Shown here piece by piece: positions 35,967-45,279 of a stretch of DNA of 64,000 nucleotides; position 1 is the stretch's first letter; each line of letters starts with the position of its first letter. Made by a program: the position numbers and the translations under genes. Origin of the DNA: Niastella vici. GTDB lineage: Bacteria; Bacteroidota; Bacteroidia; Chitinophagales; Chitinophagaceae. The notes under the pieces are model-generated. The model saw nothing but the letters and a program-made list of their open reading frames with translations, did no database searches and was not told the origin of the DNA. The DNA is taken from the NCBI RefSeq assembly GCF_002077945.1, contig NZ_LVYD01000049.1:62001-126000 (forward strand), given 5' to 3'.

Positions 35967-36890
35967 TTAAGCCGAGACACCGATCTGATCTAAGATCTTA
36001 TTCAGCTCCTGGATCGAGTAATACTCGATCGAAATAGCTCCGTGCCCGTTTTTGTTATGATTTAATTTAACCTTCGTACTGAAATGTGTTGCTAAGTTAT
36101 CTTCAATTTTCTTGTATGCCGGAGGAAGGGAGCTTTTTACCGATTCTTTAACAGCGGCAGCAGTACCGCTTTTATACATCTTGCGAACGAGGTCTTCTGT
36201 TTGGCGAACACTCAGGCTGCGGCTTCTGATCTCGTTATAAATGAATAATTGTTTGTCTACGGTATCAACGTTAATGAGCGCGCGGGCATGCCCCATGCTG
36301 ATCTCATTTTTGCGTACAGCAACCTGAATATCGGGCGGCAGTTTAAGCAGGCGGATATAGTTGGCAACAGTACTTCTTTCCTTACCCATTCGCTCGGCAA
36401 CCTGTTCCTGGGTATAGTTCAACTCTTCCATCATACGTTTATAGCTCAACGCTATTTCAACCGCATTCAGGTCTTCACGTTGCAGGTTTTCGAGCAGGGC
36501 CAGCTCAAGCAGTTCCTGGTCATTGGCCTGGCGAATATAGGCCGGTACGTCTTTGAGCCCCGCCAGTTTGGAAGCGCGCCAGCGGCGTTCGCCCGAAATA
36601 AGCCGGTATTTACCGCCAGCGGTTAATTGTGAAACGGTGATGGGCTGCACAATGTCGTGCAACCTTATAGAAGATGCCAGTTCCTGCAGGGCCTGTTCGT
36701 CAAAATCGTGACGGGGCTGCCGCGGGTTTGGCTCAATTTGTTCAATGGGAATGCGCAGGATGGCAGTAACCGTTTGGGCAACTTCCTGTTTCAGGTTGCC
36801 AGCTGCGTTTTTCAGATCTGAATCTATATTCTGCAACAGGGAACGGATTCCCTTACCCAGCGCGTCTTTATTTTGTTTGGGGTTGGTCAT
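35967..36890 (-). CDS. parB: ParB chromosome-partitioning protein
   Basis: A 307-residue protein with the KGIRSLLQNI N-terminal motif that contacts ParA. The ParB/Srx CTP-binding domain follows (IEPNPRQPRHDFDEQAL, LISGERRWRASKLAG with the GERR box, LLENLQREDLN), then a helix-turn-helix (LNYTQEQVAERMGKERSTVANYIRLL) and a C-terminal dimerisation segment. It binds parS sites, spreads as a CTP-dependent clamp and with ParA segregates origins. No convincing parS occurs in the window. Confidence 0.95.
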   Translation of the reverse strand: MTNPKQNKDALGKGIRSLLQNIDSDLKNAAGNLKQEVAQTVTAILRIPIEQIEPNPRQPRHDFDEQALQELASSIRLHDIVQPITVSQLTAGGKYRLISGERRWRASKLAGLKDVPAYIRQANDQELLELALLENLQREDLNAVEIALSYKRMMEELNYTQEQVAERMGKERSTVANYIRLLKLPPDIQVAVRKNEISMGHARALINVDTVDKQLFIYNEIRSRSLSVRQTEDLVRKMYKSGTAAAVKESVKSSLPPAYKKIEDNLATHFSTKVKLNHNKNGHGAISIEYYSIQELNKILDQIGVSA

Positions 36891-36959
36891 TGATTGTATA
36901 TGGTTTATTGTTTTGGATCATGTCAACAGTCCCGCTATCGCGAAACCACCGCCACCACA

Positions 36960-37760
36960 TTATTCTAATATCCGCTCTTCCTGCTTTATTTTCGTCATAT
37001 CGTTCTTTTGCAGGATCTCTTTGGCCAGGTTCAGATAGTTGACAGCCCCTTTACTTTGACCATCATACAAAATCACCGGTTTCCCAACGCTGGGCGCCTC
37101 GCTAATGCGGGCATTGCGGTGGATAATTGTATCAAACACCATTTCGTCAAAATGCTTGCGCACCTCATTCACCACCTGGTTACACAGGCGCAAACGGCCG
37201 TCGTACATGGTCATTAAAATACCTTCTATGACCAGATCAGGATTTAAACGGCTTTGAACAATCTTAATTGTGTTCAATAATTTGCCAAGACCTTCCAATG
37301 CAAAAAATTCTGCCTGTACCGGAACCATTACCGAATCGGCCGCAGTAAGCGCGTTCACTGTGATCAAACCCAGTGAAGGCGAACAGTCGATAATGATAAA
37401 ATCGTATAGTTCTTTCACCGGTTCCAGTAAACCTTTTAATACACTTTCCCGGTTAGGGTAGTTGATCATTTCAATTTCGGCACCTACCAGGTCAATGTGC
37501 GACGGAATGATATCCAGGTTGGGGATCTCCGATTTCAGGATCACATCTTTCATCGGCGTACTGCTTACCATACAGTCGTACAAACTGGTTTGAACATTGT
37601 GCAGATCAAAACCCACCCCGCTGGTACTGTTGGCCTGCGGATCGGCATCTACCAATAATGTTCTGAACTCCAGAACGGCCAGGCTGGCCGCCAGGTTGAT
37701 GGCGGAAGTCGTTTTTCCAACTCCCCCTTTTTGATTGGCTACTCCAATTACTCGGCCCAT
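36960..37760 (-). CDS. parA: ParA (Soj-type) chromosome-partitioning ATPase
   Basis: A 266-residue Walker-type ATPase: deviant Walker A KGGVGKTT near residue 11, [12 protein letters not shown] near 37 and [17 protein letters not shown] near 122. It forms ATP-dependent dimers on the nucleoid and moves ParB-parS complexes. It is the first gene of the four-gene operon; parB follows after 69 bp. Confidence 0.96.
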   Translation of the reverse strand: MGRVIGVANQKGGVGKTTSAINLAASLAVLEFRTLLVDADPQANSTSGVGFDLHNVQTSLYDCMVSSTPMKDVILKSEIPNLDIIPSHIDLVGAEIEMINYPNRESVLKGLLEPVKELYDFIIIDCSPSLGLITVNALTAADSVMVPVQAEFFALEGLGKLLNTIKIVQSRLNPDLVIEGILMTMYDGRLRLCNQVVNEVRKHFDEMVFDTIIHRNARISEAPSVGKPVILYDGQSKGAVNYLNLAKEILQKNDMTKIKQEERILE

Positions 37761-38052
37761 AGTGATTAATTACATTCCTGCCTGCTTTGCCTTTCGCCAC
37801 CGCTGAAGCTAAGGCGACACGCAGTCCCATTAGCACGGCCTAGGCAGGTCGTTGGATTTTTTTTAATTGGTTTCACTGAAAACGGCTTCACTGCATTCGT
37901 AAAAACACGAAAAATCAGCACTTGTAATTCGTCTTTTCCGGTTGTTCAACCGTAGAAAGGGCAAATATCGGTGACAATATACTTATTTACCGCATTCAAT
38001 ACAGTCCACAAGCCTATTAGTGAATAAAATTGTATTAACTCGACAATAAAAA
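37761..38052. other. Intergenic gap upstream of parA
   Basis: It presumably holds the parA promoter. A GGTTTCACTGAAAAC near 37869 loosely recalls parS but is not palindromic enough. No gene is visible. Confidence 0.4.
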
Positions 38053-38077
38053 GCATCCCCCAAAAAAAGGAGGATGC
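38053..38077 (-). terminator. Hairpin terminator of the UPF0173 gene
   Basis: Arms GCATCCCCC and GGAGGATGC (one mismatch) enclose a run of A. On the minus strand the stem is followed by TTTTTATTG. It lies 150 bp past the stop at 38231. Confidence 0.6.
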
Positions 38078-38230
38078 CCTTGCCGGATCGCAAAATTATT
38101 ACATTAGGCTTATTATCAGCATTTAATGTTTTAATATTTTAAAAGCCGCTATTTTTTGGGGTTTTGGGTAAAAAAACGAGCGAAAAACCACCTTCGGCAG
38201 GGTAGTTATTATCCCATGTTGAGCCATTGC

Positions 38231-38917
38231 TTATTTCATAGCCACCGTTTCGCCAATGTTCACCAAATGCAGCACGCAACTGGTATCGGCAAAAGCCTTT
38301 TTCGCCTTTGCATGGTCAATTTTAATAAAACCGAATGTATCGTAATGCACGCCAATGATCTGCTGGCATTTGATCATTTGTGCGCAATGCACCGCATCGG
38401 CCACGTCCATGGTGAAGTTGTCGCCAATTGGTAATACCGCAAATTTCAATTCGGCCCAGGCCGGTATCAGCTGCATATCGAGCGTGAGCGCGGTATCGCC
38501 GCTGTAATAGAAATTGCCATCGGCTGTATATACAATAAAACCAAACGGGTTACCGCCATACGAGCCATCGGGTAAACCCGATGAGTGTTGGGCCACTACG
38601 CACTTCACGGTAAAATTGCCGAAGTTCCATTTGCCACCAGTGTTCATCGGGTGCACATTGTTGATGCCCTGTTTGCCTAACCATTCGTAAATTTCCCAGC
38701 TGCAGATCACTTTGGCGCCGGTACGGCCGGCAATGCGCACACAATCGGCAATATGATCGGCATGGCCATGCGAAACCAGTATGTAATCGGCCTCAATGGC
38801 ATCTACATCAATGACCTTATTGGCCAGTTCGTTGGGAGTTATAAACGGGTCGAATAACAGTTTTGTACCTTTGACCTCCACTGAAAAGCAGGAGTGACCG
38901 TAATAGGTGAAATTCAT
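38231..38917 (-). CDS. UPF0173-type metal-dependent hydrolase (metallo-beta-lactamase fold)
   Basis: A 228-residue protein from the ATG at 38917 (MNFTYYGHSCF), the usual start of the family; an upstream start at 38947 would add ten residues. The zinc motif is HGHADH at 50-55 (VSHGHADHIADC), with further ligands in VAQHSSG and SGDTALT and a late histidine in GVHYDTF. The YGHSCFSVE opening and PIGDNFTMDVADAV mark the UPF0173 family, cytoplasmic hydrolases of unsettled substrate. Confidence 0.92.
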   Translation of the reverse strand: MNFTYYGHSCFSVEVKGTKLLFDPFITPNELANKVIDVDAIEADYILVSHGHADHIADCVRIAGRTGAKVICSWEIYEWLGKQGINNVHPMNTGGKWNFGNFTVKCVVAQHSSGLPDGSYGGNPFGFIVYTADGNFYYSGDTALTLDMQLIPAWAELKFAVLPIGDNFTMDVADAVHCAQMIKCQQIIGVHYDTFGFIKIDHAKAKKAFADTSCVLHLVNIGETVAMK

Positions 38918-38990
38918 GTAGTTTGATTTGGGTGCTAAGAAAAACAAAAAAACAGAACCAAGATCACCGATCTTCGTTATTTAATATACA

Positions 38991-39500
38991 ATGAGTGAAA
39001 TTTATACCATCGTTTCCGGTACCAACAGACCGGGCAGTAATACAGAAAAAGTAGCCCGGCATTATCAACAGGTTTTAAAGTCAAAAAATATAACTCCGAA
39101 TTTTATTTCCCTGGAAGGCTGGAAATATATCGACAAAACCCCCGAGTTCACCCAACTGGAAAATGATATTTTGATCCCCACCAGTAAATTCATTTTTATT
39201 TCTCCTGAATATAATGGCAGCATCCCCGGTGTGCTAAAGCTTATGTTCGATATCTCTGATTATAAAAGAACATGGTGGGGCAAAAAGGCGCTGCTTACCG
39301 GCGTGGCCACCGGCCGGGGTGGTAATTTGCGCGGTCTTGAGCATTTAACAAGTATTTTGCATTATCTGCGCGTGGTGGTTCATCCCAATAAACTGCCTAT
39401 TTCGCTGGTCCATAACCTTATGAACGGCACCGGCGATTTTCATGATGCCGGTACGCTGAAAGCGATCGATATGCAGGTTGAAGAATTCATACAATTTTAG
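38991..39500 (+). CDS. NADPH-dependent FMN reductase-like protein
   Basis: A 169-residue flavodoxin-fold protein. The FMN phosphate loop is SGTNRPGSNTEKVA near residue 9, and the central motif is FISPEYNGSIPGVLKLMFDI near 67, which defines the NADPH-dependent FMN reductase (azoreductase-like) family. It probably reduces flavins, quinones or azo compounds at the expense of NAD(P)H. It is divergent from the UPF0173 gene with a 73-bp shared spacer, and the membrane phosphoesterase follows in the same direction. Confidence 0.92.
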   Translation: MSEIYTIVSGTNRPGSNTEKVARHYQQVLKSKNITPNFISLEGWKYIDKTPEFTQLENDILIPTSKFIFISPEYNGSIPGVLKLMFDISDYKRTWWGKKALLTGVATGRGGNLRGLEHLTSILHYLRVVVHPNKLPISLVHNLMNGTGDFHDAGTLKAIDMQVEEFIQF

Positions 39501-39587
39501 TGAAGCTGGTTCGTCTATCCCGGAAGTCAACAGCCTTGGCTCAGTGAGCTGAGGTAAGAAGGCGAACATATTCAATAAAACGAACAT

Positions 39588-40832
39588 ATGCGTAATTCAG
39601 GATTTTTCTTTTTTCTGCTGGGGTTGATGGCCTTGCTGGATATCTATATTTTTCAGGTTATACAGGTAGTGTTGCCGGCTTCCTCAAAAGCGCGGCTGGC
39701 GGTTATAATAGGGTATTGGGTGATCTCTGTATCGGCCATGCTGATAGTTGTTTTAATGCCCTATGTGCACTTCGACAACTGGCCCCGGTGGGTGGTCACT
39801 TATGTACGGGCCATTGTGATCGGTTTATTTATATCAAAAGTAATTGCTTCCATATTTTTCGCGGTTGATGATCTTCGCCGGGGCGGAACCTGGCTGGTTA
39901 GCCGGATTGCCCAAAAACCTTCGCCGGCTATTGCCCAGAATGGGGCAGGAATTACCCGTTCTGTATTCTTAAGCTGGCTGGGACTGGCAGTGGGTGGAAC
40001 CGTATTCAGTACCCTGGTATATGGGTTCGGCAATAAATACCGCTACCAGGTAAACCGAATGAAGATGAGCTTTAAAAACCTGCCGGCAGCCTTTAAGGGA
40101 ATGCGCATCGTGCATATCTCCGATATTCATTCAGGTAGCTTTATGGATAAAGAGGCCGTTGAAAAAGGCGTTAAAAAGATCCTGAAAGAGAAACCCGATG
40201 TGATCCTTTTCACCGGCGACCTGGTGAACGACCGGGCCATCGAAATGAAAGATTATATCGACGTATTCAATAAGCTGAACGCCCCGCTCGGTGTATATTC
40301 AACGTTGGGCAATCATGATTATGGCGATTATGTTCGGTGGGACAGCCATGAAGCTAAAAAGGAGAACCTGGAGCAGTTGAAACAGGTGCACAAACAAATG
40401 GGCTGGCGCCTGCTCATGAACGAACATGTGGTGCTTGAAAAAGGCGCCGACCGTATTGCGCTGCTGGGCATCGAGAACTGGAGCGCCAAAGGCAATTTCG
40501 GCCGTTATGGTAAAATGGAAGAGGCGTATCCCGGTTCTGAACAATACCCCTTCAAGATACTTATGAGCCACGACCCCAGCCATTGGGATGCAGAAGTGCG
40601 CACCAAATATGGCGATATTGATCTTACACTGGCGGGTCATACCCACGGCATGCAATTCGGTGTTGAACTGCCCGGTTTTCGCTGGAGCCCCGTTCAGTAT
40701 ATGTATAAACAATGGGCTGGTTTATATGAATCGGGCAACCAGAAGTTGTATGTGAACCGGGGTTATGGGTTTATAGGCTATCCGGGCAGGGTAGGCATAT
40801 TACCTGAGATCACAGTTATAGAACTTTCTTAA
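39588..40832 (+). CDS. Membrane-anchored metallophosphoesterase
   Basis: A 414-residue protein. Residues 1-150 contain four hydrophobic segments, with a basic linker before the last. The calcineurin-like domain (about 160-414) has the complete metal-binding set: RIVHISDIHSGS, LFTGDLVND, TLGNHDYGDY, LMSHDPSHWD and LAGHTHGMQFG. Relatives include YkuE-like enzymes such as the UDP-2,3-diacylglucosamine hydrolase LpxG and lipid pyrophosphatases, so an envelope lipid substrate is plausible but not shown. A terminator follows directly. Confidence 0.9.
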   Translation: MRNSGFFFFLLGLMALLDIYIFQVIQVVLPASSKARLAVIIGYWVISVSAMLIVVLMPYVHFDNWPRWVVTYVRAIVIGLFISKVIASIFFAVDDLRRGGTWLVSRIAQKPSPAIAQNGAGITRSVFLSWLGLAVGGTVFSTLVYGFGNKYRYQVNRMKMSFKNLPAAFKGMRIVHISDIHSGSFMDKEAVEKGVKKILKEKPDVILFTGDLVNDRAIEMKDYIDVFNKLNAPLGVYSTLGNHDYGDYVRWDSHEAKKENLEQLKQVHKQMGWRLLMNEHVVLEKGADRIALLGIENWSAKGNFGRYGKMEEAYPGSEQYPFKILMSHDPSHWDAEVRTKYGDIDLTLAGHTHGMQFGVELPGFRWSPVQYMYKQWAGLYESGNQKLYVNRGYGFIGYPGRVGILPEITVIELS

Positions 40833-40840
40833 GAGCAATA

Positions 40841-40876
40841 AAAAGGGACTGTCAAATATTTATCGACAGTCCTTTT
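40841..40876 (+). terminator. Hairpin terminator of the phosphoesterase gene
   Basis: AAAAGGGACTGTC pairs with GACAGTCCTTTT with one bulged G around an 11-base loop. It starts 9 bp after the stop and ends in TTTTAG. Confidence 0.8.
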
Positions 40877-41638
40877 AGTTCAAGCAGGTTTTTTTAAGGG
40901 CTTTCAGAAGCTGATTACTGAATTTGTGATTTCTGTGTTCAGGCCTTAACCGTGCAAATGGGCATGAATACGGATTGTGATACAGGTTACGGATCGTGAT
41001 GACTTAAAGGGTACAATTTCAATGCTTATCCCGATGAATCGGGATAAAAGTTAAAGGGTACGGTTACCAAGGGATAAATAAATAAAAATAATACGCTACC
41101 GGCCCTGCCACAATGGGGTTTGGCCTTAACAGGGGCTTGCAGTTTTAAAGGAAAAGGGAAACCAGCTAAAATGCTATTTGCTACGGTTTGGGTTGTTATA
41201 GATGAAAAGCTGTTTACGCGCGATGGGCCAACGTAAACCATTTTAGCCAGTCTCCTTCTTCAGAATACTAAATCAAGCTTTAACCAATGAACTCATTAGG
41301 GTTATTTACTATGCCAGGGGCATTTCTACGGTAAAGGGGTGGATAAGGGGTTGCTCTACGATTCAGGGATTAGGGGAAAAACTATTTTAAAATCAACTGA
41401 AAATGAATTTGTTTCAAAGGTCAGTTGCTGGGGTTTTTTCTTATTGACCACACAAAAATACGTTGTGAAATCCCCCTTCACGCAATAGTTTCGGTGAATC
41501 GGGTAAAAGTATAGCCGAATCATTCGAATTGCCCGATGGAGAGGGATGGCGAGTGGTCAATGGTCAATGGTCAATAATTTCCGGCGGCGCAAGATTAATT
41601 ATTACTTTCAAAATTCGCGAGCTATTCGCCATTCACCC
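40877..41638. other. Long intergenic gap with a palindrome and GGTCAAT repeats
   Basis: No gene is supported; the minus-strand frame at 41026-41241 is not protein-like. At 41026-41047 TTATCCCGAT and ATCGGGATAA form a perfect hairpin with a 2-base loop. At 41548-41575 stand the 7-bp units GGCGAGT and three GGTCAAT. The partner arm near 41624-41637 reads ATTCGCC, ATTCACC. This second element lies just past the stop of the hybrid kinase gene and could act as its terminator. Confidence 0.55.
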
Positions 41639-44269
41639 TTAAAACACTTTTATGTTCAGTAACTGGTTCACTTCCTGTAATAACAACTGTTTGTAATCAT
41701 TCAGTTTGTCATACTCGGTTGAGAGAACGGCAGGCGCCGGATGCTTCTTCGCCAGTTTTTCGAGCTTCTCGAGTTGTTGAAAGAAAGGAGTATTCTTACC
41801 TAATATAGAAACGGTGGATTGAATGTGATGGGCGAGGGTAGCCACCTGGTGCGCGTCTTTTTGGTCAACGGCGTTTTTGAGGGCTTCCATTTCGCCGGGG
41901 AATTGTTTCAGGAATTGTTTTACGATGGTCTTCAGGAAATCGCTGCTGCCCATGACCATATCTTCCAGAAAGTTGAGATCAATATAATGCAACTCGTTCT
42001 TCAATGATTCAATATTTGTGCTGCGGTCGTTGCCCAGGTATGTTTTAAGCAGCGTGTATAATTCTTTTTCATGGATGGGTTTTGAAATGTAATCATTCAT
42101 GCCATAGCTTAAACATTTTTCCCGCTCACCGGCCAGCGCATGGGCCGTCATGGCAATAATGGGAATATCACTTTTCAGTTCCTGGCGTATAGCCTGTGCC
42201 GTGGCATAACCATCCATCAACGGCATCTGAATATCGAGCAATACCAGGTCGAATGATGCGCGTTGCAGCCATTCAATGGCTTTGGAACCGTTATCGGCCA
42301 GCTCATAATTCACCTTCCAGCTTTGGAAAGTGAATTTGATCAACAACTGGTTCATGGCATTGTCTTCGACCACCAGTACCCGTGCATCGGGGAAGGCGCC
42401 GGCGTTTATCTCGGCCTGTTCCGGCAGGGTAGTGGCAATAGCCCCACCTACGGGCACCAGCGAATATTCAATCTCAAATACAAATTCGGTGCCTTTACCG
42501 GGATCGCTTTCCACAGCAATTTCGCCCCCCTGCAATTGCACCAGGTTGCGTACGATCGAAAGGCCCAGTCCGGTTCCGCCATATTTGCGCGTGGTATCGG
42601 TTTCGCCCTGTTGAAAGCGTTCAAAAATGGCATCCAGTTTATCGGCCGGAATACCAATGCCGCTGTCCTTCACTGAGAACCGCAGATTGACATATTCACT
42701 GTTTTGGATAATTGTAGTGATATTGATTGAGATGCCACCCTTTTGGGTGAACTTGATCGCGTTGCTGATGAGGTTCACCAGTATTTGCGTAAGGCGCACT
42801 GCATCGCCGGTCAATGTATCGGGGATATTATCCTGGATGTAAAGCGAAAAAGAAAGGTTCTTCTCCCGCGCCCTATGATAGAACATGGTTTCAATAGAAC
42901 TGCAAAGCCCGCGCAGGCTGAACGGATTTTTTTCAATCCGCAACATGCCGGCCTCTATTTTCGAAATATCAAGGATATCGTTGATGATGGTAAGCAGGTT
43001 TTCACTGGCCGATTGAATGAGGTTGACAAACTGTTTTTGTTCATCGCCCATTTTCGTTTTTTGTAACAGATTGGTAAAGCCAATGACAGAATTGATTGGC
43101 GTTCGTATTTCATGGCTCATGTTGGCCAGGAACTGTTCTTTTACGTTGGCCGATTCAATGGCCTGCTGGCGGGCCTCCTTCAATGCCTTCTCTGATTTTT
43201 GTTGTTCGGTTATATCGTAAATGGTTGAGCGGCTCGAAACATAATTACCCACTGCATCATAAACGGCCACGGAGTTTAATACCACCGGAAAAGTTTTACC
43301 GGTTTTGGTGCGCATGGTCAGCCGCCGTTCGCGTACCGAACCGGTCTTTTTAAAATTGGAAAAGTTTTCCCGTACGCTATGAGCGGTTTCGGCTTCAAGA
43401 ATATCGTAAATGAATAATTTACCCACTACTTCATCGCGCGTATAACCGAGCCATTTCAGTTCAGTATCGTTGATGGCAACAATGCGGGCGTCGCAATCGA
43501 GGGAGTGATAACCGCATGGCGCATTGTTATACAGGTCCTGGATCTCGGCAGAGATCTTTTCTATATTATGCCGGGCTTCTGTTTCATTGTCGTTAGCCTG
43601 TTTCAGTTCCCTTATAAGCTGGTGCATGCGCGTTAAATGGCGAATGACCAGCACCGATAAAATGACAATGCCCGACAAGCCGAGAATGGTAAGCAGCCGG
43701 CTTATGATCAACACCCTGAAGGTGCGCTTGCGGTTCGCCTGAATACCGGCCTGTAACTGATCATATAATTCTTTCTCCAACTGCATCGACAGCTCGGTAA
43801 TGCTGTCGCGTAAAATGGTGCCTGCTTTGCTGGAGATCCTTTTTTCGGCCTGCGCTTTCCCGAAGCGCGTATACACATCAATTATTTCGTTATTGATGAT
43901 GATCCTTTTTTCGATGAGCGAGGCCAGGCGGGTAAAGGAGGCCTGGTTATACTGGTTCATGGCGGCTTTTTGCAAAGCAGCCAGTTCATGTTTTAACAGG
44001 TTAAGCGTATCCTGAACACCAACAATGAAATTGCTGTCGCCGGTAATTACAAACCCGCGCACCCGGCTTTCGGTCAGGATCACATTTTTTACAATGTTTT
44101 GTAGTTTGTTATGTAAATGGAAAGACTCGACGGCTTCGCGGCTGGCTGAGCGGGATTTACTGATTATCCGCTCGGTGTTGAATTGAAGGATGACGCCAGC
44201 TGCTATAAAAGCCACCGAAAAGGCAATACTGTAAAGAATAAGCCTGTTAGGTTTAATGTTTCTCTTCAT
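41639..44269 (-). CDS. Hybrid histidine kinase (CHASE3-PAS-HisKA-HATPase-REC-Hpt)
   Basis: An 876-residue inner-membrane kinase. Two membrane helices (about 11-29 and 185-207) enclose a periplasmic CHASE3-like domain (ESRVRGFVITGDSNF). A PAS domain follows (about 245-365), then HisKA with His386 (FLANMSHEIRTPINSV), a HATPase domain (VNLISNAIKFTQKG, VKDSGIGIPADKL, GTGLGLSIVRNLV), a receiver with Asp679 (LVLLDIQMPLMDGY) and a C-terminal Hpt-like domain with His814 (TLAHHIQSTVS). In the Hpt motif the usual Lys-Gly is Gln-Ser. A complete internal phosphorelay is thus encoded. The LytTR regulator directly upstream (173 bp) on the same strand is a possible output. Confidence 0.92.
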   Translation of the reverse strand: MKRNIKPNRLILYSIAFSVAFIAAGVILQFNTERIISKSRSASREAVESFHLHNKLQNIVKNVILTESRVRGFVITGDSNFIVGVQDTLNLLKHELAALQKAAMNQYNQASFTRLASLIEKRIIINNEIIDVYTRFGKAQAEKRISSKAGTILRDSITELSMQLEKELYDQLQAGIQANRKRTFRVLIISRLLTILGLSGIVILSVLVIRHLTRMHQLIRELKQANDNETEARHNIEKISAEIQDLYNNAPCGYHSLDCDARIVAINDTELKWLGYTRDEVVGKLFIYDILEAETAHSVRENFSNFKKTGSVRERRLTMRTKTGKTFPVVLNSVAVYDAVGNYVSSRSTIYDITEQQKSEKALKEARQQAIESANVKEQFLANMSHEIRTPINSVIGFTNLLQKTKMGDEQKQFVNLIQSASENLLTIINDILDISKIEAGMLRIEKNPFSLRGLCSSIETMFYHRAREKNLSFSLYIQDNIPDTLTGDAVRLTQILVNLISNAIKFTQKGGISINITTIIQNSEYVNLRFSVKDSGIGIPADKLDAIFERFQQGETDTTRKYGGTGLGLSIVRNLVQLQGGEIAVESDPGKGTEFVFEIEYSLVPVGGAIATTLPEQAEINAGAFPDARVLVVEDNAMNQLLIKFTFQSWKVNYELADNGSKAIEWLQRASFDLVLLDIQMPLMDGYATAQAIRQELKSDIPIIAMTAHALAGEREKCLSYGMNDYISKPIHEKELYTLLKTYLGNDRSTNIESLKNELHYIDLNFLEDMVMGSSDFLKTIVKQFLKQFPGEMEALKNAVDQKDAHQVATLAHHIQSTVSILGKNTPFFQQLEKLEKLAKKHPAPAVLSTEYDKLNDYKQLLLQEVNQLLNIKVF

Positions 44270-44442
44270 GGTAACTGATGCTACCTCAGTAACCTAACCT
44301 TAACCTGGGGAACGGATATTGCTACTGCTACTGTGCTTTACTAAAACTACGCGTTCAGGGTTGCAGGTGACAATAGCCGTAAAACACGCCAATTACGTGG
44401 CTAATGCACCCAAACCAATGCAATTTACTATTTACTACAATC

Positions 44443-45138
44443 TTATAATAACTTTATTTTCTGTATCAGTTTACTACGGTAACTCTCGGCCACGGGTATG
44501 GGGGTATTAATGATATTCACGGCGCCGTCTTCTATAGAGTCGATCTTATCGAGCGAAATGATGTAACTGCGGTGAACGCGCATGAGCCGGCCCGAGTTGA
44601 TCTTTTCTTCCACCGCCTTAAGGGTAGAATGTACAATGTGCCATTGCGTTTCGGTGCGTATTTTAACGTAATCGCCCATGGCTTCGATCCATAGTATTTC
44701 TTCGAGCCTTAATTTTTTCAACATATTATTATCTCTTATAAAGAGATAGTCATCGACCGCCGACGTCACTTCTGTATCATTCCGCATCAGAATATCCTGT
44801 ACTTTGTCGATAGCCTGTAGGAGGCGGGGCAGGTTTACCGGTTTTACCAGGTAATCGACCACATTCAGGTCAAAGGCCTCAACGGCATACTGCTTTTGGG
44901 ACGAGGTGAGAATAGCAAGGGTTTCTTTGGGCAATATTTTCAACAATTCAATACCGGTCATTCCCGGCATTTCTACATCTAAAAGAACCAAATCAGGCGG
45001 ATTGGCCGTAATATTGCGGTGGGCCTCAATAGCATCCTTACATTCGCCAGTGATCTGCAACCTTCCGGTTTGCAGCGCCAGTTGATGTAATGTGAGCCTC
45101 GACAAATCGTTATCATCCACTATCAAACAGGTTATCAT
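44443..45138 (-). CDS. LytTR-family response regulator
   Basis: A 231-residue regulator. The receiver (1-115) has VDDND near 7, phosphoacceptor Asp54 (LVLLDVEMPGMTG) and Lys103 in VVDYLVKPV. The LytTR DNA-binding domain (about 130-231) has DDYLFIRDNNMLKKL, ILWIEAMGDYVKI and LMRVHRSYIISLDKID. It is encoded just upstream of the hybrid kinase on the same strand and divergent from the outer-membrane gene at 45280, which could be a target. Confidence 0.92.
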   Translation of the reverse strand: MITCLIVDDNDLSRLTLHQLALQTGRLQITGECKDAIEAHRNITANPPDLVLLDVEMPGMTGIELLKILPKETLAILTSSQKQYAVEAFDLNVVDYLVKPVNLPRLLQAIDKVQDILMRNDTEVTSAVDDYLFIRDNNMLKKLRLEEILWIEAMGDYVKIRTETQWHIVHSTLKAVEEKINSGRLMRVHRSYIISLDKIDSIEDGAVNIINTPIPVAESYRSKLIQKIKLL

Positions 45139-45279
45139 AGCGTAATGGTCGTAATAGTTAAGGTAATATAAGTTAGCAAAATATTAGTAATGATTAAACC
45201 GGCTACAATTTTTTTAATCTCATCTTCGTTCTGTGCACTTTGCACCCGGTATGCCGCCAGCCGGATAATTAGCAAACGT

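Noticed and set aside
37866-37882. GGTTTCACTGAAAAC near parAB as a parS site
   Set aside because: It lacks the central CG and full symmetry of TGTTTCACGTGAAACA; two or more mismatches in a short site are not persuasive.
41026-41241. Minus-strand open frame of 71 codons
   Set aside because: It overlaps a perfect hairpin and lacks protein-like features.
45190-45279. Upstream extension of the barrel gene to 45190
   Set aside because: The extension places a cysteine-rich, non-signal sequence before a clear signal peptide that starts at 45280.
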